Of a stretch of 64,000 nt of DNA, positions 35,248 to 46,356 are shown one piece after another. The number at the start of each line of letters is the position of its first letter. Position 1 is the stretch's first letter. Below the pieces are notes generated by a model. It was not told where the DNA came from. It was given only the letters and a program-made list of their open reading frames with translations, and did not search any database. Origin of the DNA: Carnegiea gigantea. Taxonomy: Eukaryota > Streptophyta > Magnoliopsida > Caryophyllales > Cactaceae. The stretch spans positions 273,001 to 337,000 of the forward strand of contig JAKOGI010000182.1 in the NCBI GenBank assembly GCA_029747015.1. Reading direction: 5' to 3'. The translations under genes and the position numbers were made by a program.

Positions 35248-36067
35248 GCATATCGCATACGGTGACAATCAATTAAATGTCCTATCAAAGGCCATGTATG
35301 TGCTCACTAGCAAATAAGACCAAGGGCTTGATTGGTGAAGGTGGGGGGCTCTTGTCTCATGGGGGAAAGACACGATTAGAGGACCCACTCCCAATATTAA
35401 ATTCAAAGTGTGCCCTAATATTGATGGATGGCTACAGTGAAAGTGGGCAACACGTCAATCTTGCTGTCGTTGTAAAATTCTTTTTCCGAATTCCACCATA
35501 AATTGATTAATCGATCATAGGCTAATTTCAACTGTTTACTAGGGTTTGTTAGCTACTAGGGTTTGTTTAGCTAGGGCTACTATGGCGAGCGTGTTGTGCT
35601 TATCTCTTTCCTATAATTGTAGATTTGGAGTGTGTTAGTGTTTAATAGTTCAGAGTCAAACTAGCATGCAATTACTATTTTTTTTTCTTTGAACAATAGC
35701 ATTATTTTTTAATATAAATTAGCAACAAATTATCAATTTTCTTGTCAAAGATGTTCAACCTCGATCTTGCATGTTTTTCCTCACCTTGCCACCATCTTTA
35801 TTACTCATTTCAGTGAGGATTTTAGTCATTGTTTTTTTTAACTCTTTGTAATCATATTCGTCTCATTTCGATAACTTTGTTATTCTTATGTACTTTTATA
35901 CCTTGGATTCGGAAAACTTGGGTGATAGTAAGTAGATACATGACCTAAGAGGGCAAGACGTACGTATGAGAATGGGAGCTAAATATGATAGGCAGAAACC
36001 AAAGATGAGCACAGCGAACTGTGTTAAATGGCATGGTCATGCCAACAAGATTCAATTGAAGACGACA
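35248..36067. other. Intergenic, no gene seen
   Basis: AT-rich sequence between the L1 right duplication and the solo LTR. The frame at 35,277-35,501 has no recognisable motif. Confidence 0.35.
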
Positions 36068-36072
36068 ACATT

Positions 36073-39000
36073 TGTAATAACCCGACCCTAACCCATATTT
36101 ATTTATTTAAATCATATTTATTTATTTAATTAATCATGTTTATTTATTTAATTTATCATGTTTATGGATTTAATCACTTATGGTTATTCGTTTAACCAAA
36201 TCATGTTTATTAATTCAATTATACTCAATTTATATATTCACCGAATTACCTTATGTCGTTTAAATTTTTCGCATTCATTTATCGTATTTAATCATCCCGG
36301 TTGGGGGATATTTTATTTGGGTCCCATTTTGTAATTCAAGTTTCATAGATTGTTAATTCAAGTTTCATTGATTATTAATTAAATATCGGGTGAATAGATA
36401 GTAGGCCTCTATAATTATGGTTTAACAAATTATTATTATTATTATCATTATTATTATTATTATTGCTATTATTATTGTTGTTATTATTATTTTCATAACA
36501 TTACAAAAATTTAATTTTGAGTTACGCAAAAACATTATCGTTACGAAGCGTTTTATTCCCGAACCCAACTTATTTCGACTCTACTTGAAGCCCAACAAGC
36601 TGCATTCTTTAACCTAACTAATTATCATGATTTAAAGCTAACCATAGTTAACAAAAAGCTTTGTTGAGGATAAAATTTCAGCCAAGTGAGATAAGTCAAG
36701 AAATCACAACTCAAAACTCAAACACCTTTCTCTCTCCTCTCTCTCTCCAGCAGATCGGCCGTTACCCCATGGTTGTTGCTGCTGTCCTTGGTGTTTTCCG
36801 GTCAGGTGGGCTGCCTCCGACCACCCCCCGACACCCTAGTACTCTTAGCCACCATCCCCACTCCTCCAAAAAACCAAGCATCACCACCATCTCTACTTTT
36901 TCCAAGATCAAAGTGAGTTATCCTAAACTTATTTATTTGGATTGTTTGGTTTTGATTCTAATTTTGCTATTTATGGTTGTTGATTATATTGGATTGATAG
37001 AATCAAGGGTTATTTTGATGGTTTTATTGATTGAAACAAACTTGAAGCATGCTAGGGTTTAAGGGTGATTATGTTCATGCAAGCTTAAGTTAAAACCATG
37101 TTGATGGATTGATTTGTATTTGATTGTGTAATCTTTATTTTTAGTGATTTAGAATGATTGCAAGTGAGGATTTGTGTAAAAAGATAAGAAAAAGCTAAAA
37201 TAGTGAGGGTTGAAAATTTTAGAAAAACAGGACAAATTTTGAAATTAAACTGATAATGATCAAAAAATGAGAAAATTATAATTTTTGATGAGTAGAGAGC
37301 TCAGTGTGTTAGCTTTCAAATGGATTTTGAATCTCCTTAATCCGAGGTTTGTGAAAAAAGTTATGGTCGTTCCACGAAAACTACATAGAATGGGACCAAA
37401 ACTGACAAATTTGTATTTTAACCCCATTTTGGGAACCCTATTATGAGAATCATGCTTTGTATTATAAATAAAAGTTTTTCGGGACTTCTTAAGCTTTCCT
37501 ATTGGGGTTTTAGGTCTCCATTTGAGGTCTAGAGTGAAAGTTATGAATTTTTGAAGTGAACTGACCTGCTTTGGTATAAATTGGGCTGTTATTACAATTT
37601 TTGTACAGTGTATACTTGGAGAAAAATTCTGAAAATTTTATTATAGATTGTCCATGTTATTTTCGAATTTCCTATAAGATTTCATGAATTTTGGTTGAGT
37701 ATTTTGAGTTTGGTGATTTTTAGAAGCATTTTAAGTAATTGTATAAAGAGCAATAATAAAGATTAAGTGAGATTGATCATGCACTCATTTTGTGTATTTT
37801 GGGCCAAGCAAAGCAAGGTCATTTAAGGGAAAAAAATGAATATTCATGGACCTTCATGGAGCTTTTAGCTTGATTAATGAGAAAGAAGAAGACAAATATA
37901 CAATTTAGGAGCTTATTTATGAGTTTTGAATTAATTATAGATTTTACAAAGAAAATACCAAGTTTAGTGAGTTTAATAGCTTCTATTGAGTTCAATGACT
38001 CATTTGGGATGAAATTCTATATCTAATGAATTTATGAATGAAATATGAGAAGTGGGGAGAGTTGTGACTCATAAATTATATTTCTCAGACCAAATTATTG
38101 CAGTTTATGCTATTTTGAACCAAGATATATCTCTGTTAGCCTCAAACCTTTGTTACTTTCTCACTTCAGAATATATCAAATATATTTATCAAGCCAATCT
38201 AGTATACTCGCTGTTATCTTGAACCAAGTTATACATCAGCAAGCCTTAAACCCATATCAATAACCTATTTCAGAAAATACCACAACTACTCTCTCAATTA
38301 TCACTATTAAGATCTTTTCCTTTGTAATTTCATTTATCTCATTGTGGACTATTTTACTTTCATTTATTTTATATCAAATTTAATTACTTTATATCAAATT
38401 TAATTACTTTCATCAATTCAGTTTTGAAATTATATTGAAATACCCAAGTTATGTATACCATATAATTACTCAATTTCTGCTATACATACTTTTACTTACA
38501 CAATTGTATGAGTAAAGATTATTTACTGACTATACATACTTACAATGTCATTTATGAAACAGAGGTGAGGCCTAGTCATCGTTTCCCGTTATACATAAGT
38601 GTTATCAAGTCATAACATATTTATCAAGTCAGATGACATTTATGAAATAATTGACTTTTGTCAAGTCAGATGACATTTTTAAAGACTCGAGGTACATCCG
38701 TTGTTTGTATCTTCAAAAAGTAGAATATGTTTATCAAGTTACAACTCTTAATAAGTTTATCAATGAATCAGTTTATACGGTAATTTGCCATTTAAATTGT
38801 GACCCCGTCAGTTATCATCTATAGGGTATCAGCCCATCATTTATCCGTGCGGCTTCAGGCCAAATCTTGATCAGATTGGTAGGGTACACCTATATATAGA
38901 TCATATCATTACAAGGGGTTCACATCCAGCTAATAATGAACAATTCAGTTTCATATTACTCTCTCATTTTCATTGTTAATACGAACTTAATGAATTGCAA

Positions 39001-39481
39001 GCGCGGGTACCCATCAACAGTGTTTCTATACTCATTTTACAATACAGGAATGCATGTACTGAGTTTTTACTCACATTTTGAATTGTTTTCATATTTTTCA
39101 TTTTAGGTGATGAAGTATCACATGTTTATCCATTTAACAAGCCCTTTTGAAAGTCATCAGATGCTCAAAGTGGTTTCAGCATAGCATGAATGTTGAAATC
39201 AATCTCAGGGTCAAGTTGGGTCTGTATTCAATATACTTGTATAGTGTGGAGTGCAAGTTAGCACATGGTATGATTAAGTCGATAGTATTAAAGTTGAATT
39301 ATTATTGACTTTGGCCTTGAAGTATTTCAGTTAATAGATTTGTGATTGTGAACATGAGTTGCAAGATTAAATGGTTTCAATGAGCCTTGTCCTTATCAGA
39401 ACGATGATAGCGTCTTCTCTTATTAAGTCTTTCGCTACAGATTTTCGTAAATCATGTGATTAGCATTTTGAGGGCATTACA
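36073..39481 (+). mobile_element. Solo LTR of a large LTR retrotransposon, 3.4 kb
   Basis: It begins TGTAATAACCCGACCC and ends GGGCATTACA, so the termini are inverted TGTAAT/ATTACA. It is flanked on both sides by ACATT (36,068-36,072 and 39,482-39,486). No internal gag-pol, primer site or second LTR is present, so it is a solo LTR left by recombination. The TGTAATAACCCG start and great length resemble Ty3/gypsy Tekay/Del-type LTRs; that lineage is inference and so is the strand. It contains an ATT microsatellite (about 36,429-36,494) and a CT-rich patch (about 36,725-36,750). The 133-codon frame at 36,661-37,062 looks like LTR leader sequence and not a gene. Confidence 0.78.
36429..36494. repeat. 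ATT microsatellite
   Basis: An imperfect (ATT)n tract with ATC, GCT and GTT interruptions, inside the solo LTR. Confidence 0.8.
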
Positions 39482-39486
39482 ACATT

Positions 39487-40753
39487 GGTACCCATGCTAA
39501 AGATTAGGTCGCGTTCCTTGCCCAGATTTCCTTTTTTGGTGAGTTACGCGACATATCGCGTCGAACAGCATGGTCACGCCGTTGCAGTGCCCAGGAGCAC
39601 AGATCGTGTCTCCACAATACCTGCACGTTTCCTGACACAATTGGCCATGTTGTTTGGTACGATCGTGCGACTCCTTAATTAAGTCAGCTGTTGTTCTGGT
39701 TTTAAATAATGCCTAGTGTTTTTAATTTGTAAAGCATCTTTCCTTAGGCTTTTAATAAGGGTTTTTAGTATATTCTAACACACTAATACTTTGAGGGTTT
39801 GGAAGACTGTTATTGTGGATTTGAAGATTTAGATTCTTTCAATTCTTCGGAGTCTAGTTTGTTCCTTTTTCAATTCTTCAGAGTCTAAGTTTGTTCCTTC
39901 AATCTCTTTCTCTATCGTTTATTTTTTTACTTCTTTTTTTAGTTGTTAATGTAATGTTTTATGATTAGTATGTTGTAATTTTCACCATGTTTTGCAGCTA
40001 AATCTCCAAACATAGTTTGGGATTAATGCCAATATGCTCAGTTGATCATGAATTAGCCCCAAATCTTACTTTTTCCATATTGTGTTATTAGATTCTACTT
40101 TGCTCATCACATGCTTGATGAATTGCTTGAAAGAGAATTCATCAATTTCTATTCATGTTTGGGTGACCGTTGAAAAATAAAAACTTTATCTAGCGTGACT
40201 TAGTTGACAATTAGAATTTTGATACAAAAATAATTGAAGTTCTAATTAGAATTTAAGATTGAGAATCTTGTAGTCGTTCGACTATTAGTCTCATGAAAAT
40301 ATACGATTACAGTTTTAGGATTCAATCATTAAAATATGAAATATGCATGCTTGGGCGAGTTTGATGGGTTAGGAATTGGTTTACTAGCATAAATATGATG
40401 TTAATTTCCACCTAAGCTTTTAATTTTATGATTCCTGATTCGGGTTTTTAGTTGTTATCATTTTCTTTGTTGATAATTGAATATCCAAATTCGATTTGCC
40501 TAGATTGAGTAGTTTAATTGAGTCTTGTAATTGAAAGCAAGTTCCTTGTGTTTGATCCATAATTGTCGGTTGCCAGTTATAGCTATACTGTACACTTGCG
40601 ATTTTAGCTGAATAAAATAGCATCATTAATTAGGCAAATAGTATTAGTTTGAATTAAAAACTAAATAAAGTTTCATGGTGAACTCCCAAGATTGGTATTA
40701 TTTTTTTAAAAAAAATCCCTTTGTTCCATTGAAGCTGTCAAAATTGATCAAAG

Positions 40754-40756
<3 letters not shown>
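39487..40756. other. Intergenic; 32-bp tandem duplication
   Basis: No gene. A unit of about 32 bp containing CAATTCTTCGGAGTCTAG and TTTGTTCCTT is duplicated with small changes at about 39,838-39,902. The stretch 39,500-39,680 is more GC-rich than its surroundings, but its frame shows no domain. Confidence 0.4.
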
Positions 40757-40804
<48 letters not shown>

Positions 40805-40806
40805 TT
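40757..40806. repeat. (AT)n microsatellite
   Basis: About 50 bp of nearly pure AT dinucleotides. Any frame here encodes only Ile-Tyr runs. Confidence 0.9.
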
Positions 40807-40878
40807 GATATTCAATTCATAGAAAAAAGTAATGAATCCAAAAAATCTAAATATCATATTCTAAATATTTTCTAATTC

Positions 40879-40885
<7 letters not shown>

Positions 40886-40943
<58 letters not shown>

Positions 40944-41004
40944 CATACACACACACACACACGTACATACATATATATGTGTGTGTGTACATATATATAT
41001 ATGT
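40886..41004. repeat. Compound TA / CA / GT microsatellite with self-complementary arms
   Basis: A TA tract is followed by (CA)n, a GTACATACATATATAT spacer, (GT)n and another TA tract. The CA and GT blocks are complementary, as are the TA blocks, so the region can fold into a long hairpin. Confidence 0.85.
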
Positions 41005-41533
41005 TTGTATAACATTTGGACTTTGATTAAATTTATAGGAGAAAAAAGGTGTTCAAAATATGCTCTTGTAGGCAAGTTTTTTGACAACTTTTATGGGACG
41101 AAATAATTAGATACTAGTTTGGACTATAAACTCGTGTTAGGTGATGCAGTTGGTATGTACGAGTTGAGCATAATAACAACAACAATGTTTACTTTTGTAA
41201 CATTATTCGAAGAAGGGTGATGTGATTACTTGTCAAATTGTACTCATAGGGCTACAATGCATTGTATTTCTTGCAGTAAGTTGACTTTGTTAATTTTCTC
41301 CAATTAGTATCTAACTTGTCTATATAGTTTAAGGAAAATACACTCTAGATTTGAAAGTATGAAATTAGAGAACAAGTAAACTCAAAGATCGATAAAACGA
41401 GTTTTAAATTTAGGGGAGAATGAAAAGATGAGTATAAGTGTAGTACATTGTACTTGTGTGAGACATATGAGCATTCAAACATTGCCAATAGTAGCTATAG
41501 ATTAAGATTTGCTGAGAATTTTTAGTTGCAAGT

Positions 41534-41998
41534 AGGGGTGGGCTATGGACCGGGTCGGATCGGGTTAGGATTGGCTTGTTTACGAAATGGACCGGGTCGA
41601 GTCACGGTCGACCCATTAATCATGTGGGTCGGGGCGGACCTTTTATGTAAATAAACTGGTCAGGTTGGTCGGCCCATAGGCGACCCGCTTTTGACCTGTT
41701 TTAAAATTGAACAAACTTGCACAAAAAAAATGTGTATGATAATTGTTATTATATATAAAGCGTTGGTAATAAGATTGACTAATTGTAATATGTAAATCAG
41801 TGTGTCAAGTAGATTGGAAAAAATAATGAGTAACTAAACGGGCCATTAACGGTCGACCCAGTCTGCCCCGTTAATATGTCTTAGTGGGCCGACCCACTAT
41901 TAATCCGGTCCATTATTGGCCCGAACCTTTATTGACCTTATTTTAAACGGGTCGATCCGCTTGACTCAATAAATATCCAACCCATTAACCACCCCTAG
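41534..41998. mobile_element. hAT-like MITE with 8-bp target duplication
   Basis: It starts AGGGGTGGGC and ends CCACCCCTAG, an inverted-repeat pair typical of plant hAT elements. It is flanked by perfect TTGCAAGT duplications (41,526-41,533 and 41,999-42,006). The two sides carry GGGTCG/GGTCGACC motifs around an AT-rich centre; there is no coding capacity. A diverged copy lies at 26,868-27,294. Confidence 0.75.
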
Positions 41999-42006
41999 TT
42001 GCAAGT

Positions 42007-45000
42007 AATTAGTTAGATACATGAATCTTAACCTAGTTTCTTTGCTTTTGCATTACTTAAACCATGTACTTTTTCACGTGATAGCAACGGCATAACTTTC
42101 GTACGGTAAAAGGTTGTCAGTCCCGTTCCGAATGTGTCAATCCCGCTAGCACTGCCCTTGGCCTTGGGCATTTGAGTAGTCATTTTCCCCCCCTGACCAA
42201 ATTCTACTATATTATTGTTTTGCGGAAAAAAGGGTATGATTATCATACGATATCTCTTTTATTTGTTAATTCTCTGTTAGTGATTCGTCATTTAGTACGC
42301 ATTTTAAACACACATTAACATGTTGGGTATTTTAAAATGGTAAATATGTTTTAAAATGTAGCAGACATTTAAAATGTGCAAATTATTGGTATGACTGTAT
42401 TAAACGTGATATATGCGAACAAATATATTAAAAGGTGAAAATGCAAACTCTTAGTGAAAAAATTTAGGATTATATTCAACACCTCTTGTTTGACATTTAG
42501 ATTTCAGACAACCCGTACCAAATGACAAAGATTAAGATTATGGTTCTCATTGTATTGAAAACTTTTGTTTGGCATTTAGATTTTTACATGATGTTGTATT
42601 GCTTATTATATTAGACTACATAGATGTTAGAAAATAAATTTAGTTTCTGGTTTGGTTCGTCATGTTAATTTCATAGTATTGTAACATTTTGCTATTTTCA
42701 ATGGATGCCTGCGTTTGATTTGAATATCAAATGATCGGGAACAATTACATTTGTATAGTAAAAATCATATATCTAATTGTCTAACCATAGTCTATGTGTA
42801 AAAATAAGAAAAAGTCCAAAAATAAGGCTCGTATCTTTAGCCCGAATTTTTGCAAAAAGCAACCATATAAAACACATGCATATAATTTTGCGTTTTATAA
42901 TATTCAACGTTTTCTTAAATGAATGTTTAATAGTATTTTTCATTAAGATTTTCGAATAGTACAGCTCCCGCATTTTTTCCATTTAAAATCTGTACCTTTA
43001 TAACTTTTATTTGGTATTTCGCCACAAAGTATACAAATAAAATGCACATAATTATACCCGCGATAAAAATGTACCGAATTACATACATATAGTGGAGTAC
43101 CAAAATACAAATGTTAACATAATTAATTAGCAAAATTTATATCTAATTTTTTAAATTACTAAACCAACCCTCCCAAACCATCAATTGAATAGACAACTAA
43201 CAGCCACACATGCCAAAATTTATATTTGCTTCATCACTTAAACACATCTAAGATGCCCCCATCTAATAGAGTAGAAGAGATAAAGGGGTACCATTAGAAT
43301 TTAGAGAAGCTTACTAATTTCCTTTGGAACCACCCTCTCGAAAACCAATGTAGATATCCATCCTGACATCACAGTTAACTTGCATTGTGCTACTGTTTTA
43401 CGGTGAGTTTAGTACACTATTACTATTCCTTGAATTTAAAATATAGTTGAAATAATTTTTGAAAAATTCAACAGTCTTGAGAAAAATCAGTTGTCATTGG
43501 TGAACATGTAGTCATCCTTATATGAGAATGTCAAATACTAAAAATGAGTCAATATCGAATTGAGGTTGAGTTTTATGGAACTTGAAATAATCCCTTTATG
43601 TTGAGCTCCTCAAAATACTCTGTGAACATACAAATATTGAAATTCGGACTGAAATCAGTGAAACCTATTCCGTGATTAACAAGTCCTTGAGAAGTCGCAT
43701 GAAAAATATTTGATTTTCAAATGAACTAGGCAAGAGAGATTCGGACTGAAACACTTAAAATGAATGACTCAAATCTATATTCAAATCAACTGAAGTGGAC
43801 CAAAACATAGAGTATGTTCTTTTCAACTTATCATGATTAACTTATTTTTTACCAATGCTGATGAGTGCTGATAGATGCTTATGAGAACTACTTGGTGCTA
43901 ATAAGTATTGATAAAAGCTAAAATTGTGAGTAATAAACATGGATAATTAGTACTGAATATTAACAACTAGTCCACACAAAAAATAAATTGGTATGAGGCC
44001 AAAGGCGAATCGAATCTTATTAACATAAGTGTGACCCCATCTAAACCTTAACTCCATTAAAACTTCACTTGATCCAAATCAAATTAAATTTTGTATTTAT
44101 TTGGGATAATTTCATTTATGTACGATACACGCCAAATGAAACGTAACTAAAAACATGGGAAAGATCAAACAAGAAAAAGAAGGGGGTGGGGAGCGCGAGG
44201 ACAGAGGAGAAGCCTGAATGCTTGAAACGTGTCTAGTCAACATTGATGACAGACAAGTGACACAGAGGATAAAAGGGTGCATTGTACGGGGGATCAAAAT
44301 TACGGCAGAAACCAAATATAATCATGTTGCATGAATAAAAATCAGCAAAATTAAAGAAATATTCACAATGTATTCGTTTTTTAAAAAAAAAAAAATCAAC
44401 GAAGAATGTAGACCAAATGAGACGTCGACACGTATAGGGGGAAGTGAAGTTAAAAAGTGAGTTGATAGGGACTGAAATGCTTTGGCTGACAAGGAAGGAG
44501 GTCAAGGTCAGTCAATCAGTCTTTAAGTTTTACTGCAGCCAATGGTCCCTCGTGAGTCGTCACCTGCCCTACTCCTACAACTTTGGCGGGTGGGTGGGTT
44601 ATCCATGCACCATTTTTCCCTCTCTCTCTCTTTCTTTTCATGTCATTTTCTTTCACTTTCATATTTTTCTTAAAAAAATGGTATAGGAATATAGATTTCA
44701 TGACAAAAGCTGAGGAATTCTGTGTAAGAATATTCCATTTTCACTTTTAATTTTTTAGGATTTAGATTTTTGTAAGTTTATATTTGTTGACTTCATATGA
44801 AGTGAACTTTTTTTTTGAACAAAATTAAACTGTTTTTTGTTGATTTGAATTTATTTTCAATGAAATCCAGCAAACTAAGACCACGTTCTCTTCCGTTTAT
44901 ATTAAGTGGATTAACCTGACATCTTGAAAATATAACATAATGCTCGTTTTTTAATTCTATTAGTTTTTTTTTCCATAGTTGTTATGCTTAATTTTATATA

Positions 45001-45225
45001 TAATTTTGTAAAACTAATATAACATGATATTGCGTTTTTTGAAATCGGTCTTTATATGAGTAGAGATTTCTGTAGAGATGAAATTACCGATATATAATTT
45101 TTCTCGGATCACATAAAAATGAGATCCACATTGAGAATAGTTAATATTATTGTTGAAGATAAAGTGATATTTCCTTACTCACCAGCACTCCCCAAACAAA
45201 TCATTTTCCTTCATCCTCCATCTAA
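42007..45225. other. Intergenic, no gene recognised
   Basis: AT-rich sequence with many short random frames on both strands; none has a recognisable domain or a run longer than about 90 codons. Confidence 0.4.
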
Positions 45226-45566
45226 GACTTGTCTGCTGCGTGCCAATTTTGCCTCCCCAGCCGCCTTGAAATGCATGTGACACGCGGGAGAGCACGCCTG
45301 TGAGTGTCTCCCCGCGGGTCACTATTTAGCTTTTCAAAATTTTTTTTTGCTTTTTTCTTTTTTTTGAAGTAAGTATATAATTTTTAAATGATTTAAAAAA
45401 TAGGTTGTGTGTTATAAGGTGGGTCCATGATAAATATTTTTATTGGATGATTAAAATTGAGTTCCATAGGTTGGAGAAGTGATGGAGTGTAAGTTTTAAA
45501 ATTGTGAAACTTTTACTGACGTGGTAGGCCAAAGTTCCAAATTCAGATCTTCCACTGAGAATGCTC
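45226..45566. mobile_element. MITE related to the right end of the Harbinger element
   Basis: The last 110 bp align along their length with the right end of the 5.5 kb Harbinger (17,170-17,282). They share GAGTTCCA, AATTGTGAAACTTTT and the terminal GAATGCTC, and are followed by TAA. TAA also precedes 45,226. The right end is convincing; the left end (GACTTGTCTGCTG) matches poorly and may be misplaced. Confidence 0.55.
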
Positions 45567-45569
45567 TAA

Positions 45570-46018
45570 AGAACTCCTGTCAGAAATAAAGCTGCATCAT
45601 AGAAGTATGACTTTTCTTTAATTTGTTGAGGAGGGGCACATATATAAACCCCCGCAGTATAATACAACTTGCAAGTAATTTTCATGGCCCTCAATGAATA
45701 TGCTGATCGTGATTCTTATGACTGAAATGAATGCTCCAATTTTATCGTGGCATTTGGTTTGATAGAGAAACAGAGAGATTGGAGGATGATTCTGGATGAT
45801 AGAGACAAGCCCATAGTTTCGGCCCTTTCGGGTTTCACTTTGCATAGCTTGTGTTCTGTTTTACTACTTTATTGTTCTTTCTTTTTTAAAAAAAATGAAA
45901 AAGAAAAAAAAGAATTTATATAAAGAGGGGACATGACAGGCTATTGAACGCTGTTAATATAGCAGTCAAGCGTTTAGAGATCAACTCATTTAGACTTCTA
46001 ACTAAAAAAATTTACAAT
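45570..46018. other. Intergenic, no gene seen
   Basis: AT-rich sequence between two MITEs; no supported coding region. Confidence 0.35.
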
Positions 46019-46021
46019 TAA

Positions 46022-46353
46022 GGGCCTGTATTTTTTGTTGGAATATGCGAGTTGGTAAATGAGTGAAGTAGATTGACATGGGTAGAGATAGGCTGAAATG
46101 GGTTTTGTTGAAGTGAGTTGAAGTGCGTTGATATTTGTTGAAGTTGGTTGAATTATTTTTGTATGATGGGTAGAAGTTAGTTAAAATAATGGAAAGTAGG
46201 TTGAAGTTGGTTGAAGTGGGCTGAAGATGGTTGAAGTGAGTGTGAGTTGACATTATTCTATTGAAATTCGTAAAGTGAATTGAAATAGATTGATGTAGGT
46301 TGAATTTGATTGAGGTTAGCAAGTTTGGACTTACCAACAAAAAAAACAGGGCC
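46022..46353 (+). mobile_element. MITE with internal TTGAAG repeats (copy A), TAA duplication
   Basis: Terminal repeats GGGCCTGTATTTTTTGTTGG and complement GGCCCTGTTTTTTTTGTTGG differ at two positions. Direct TAA flanks lie at 46,019-46,021 and 46,354-46,356. The interior is largely GTTGAAGTGGGTTGAA-like units. PIF/Harbinger-type by terminal motif and TWA duplication. An antisense frame across it (46,002-46,340) is a by-product of the repeat. Confidence 0.75.
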
Positions 46354-46356
46354 TAA

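Noticed and set aside
36661..37062. 133-codon open frame on the + strand
   Set aside because: It lies wholly inside the solo LTR, is Pro/Ser/Thr-rich at the CT-rich patch and has no domain; LTR leader sequence explains it.
40675..41106. Open frames rich in Ile-Tyr on both strands
   Set aside because: They translate the AT and CA/GT microsatellites.
46002..46340. 112-codon antisense frame with repeated FN/STNF words
   Set aside because: It is a translation of the TTGAAG-type repeat inside a MITE.
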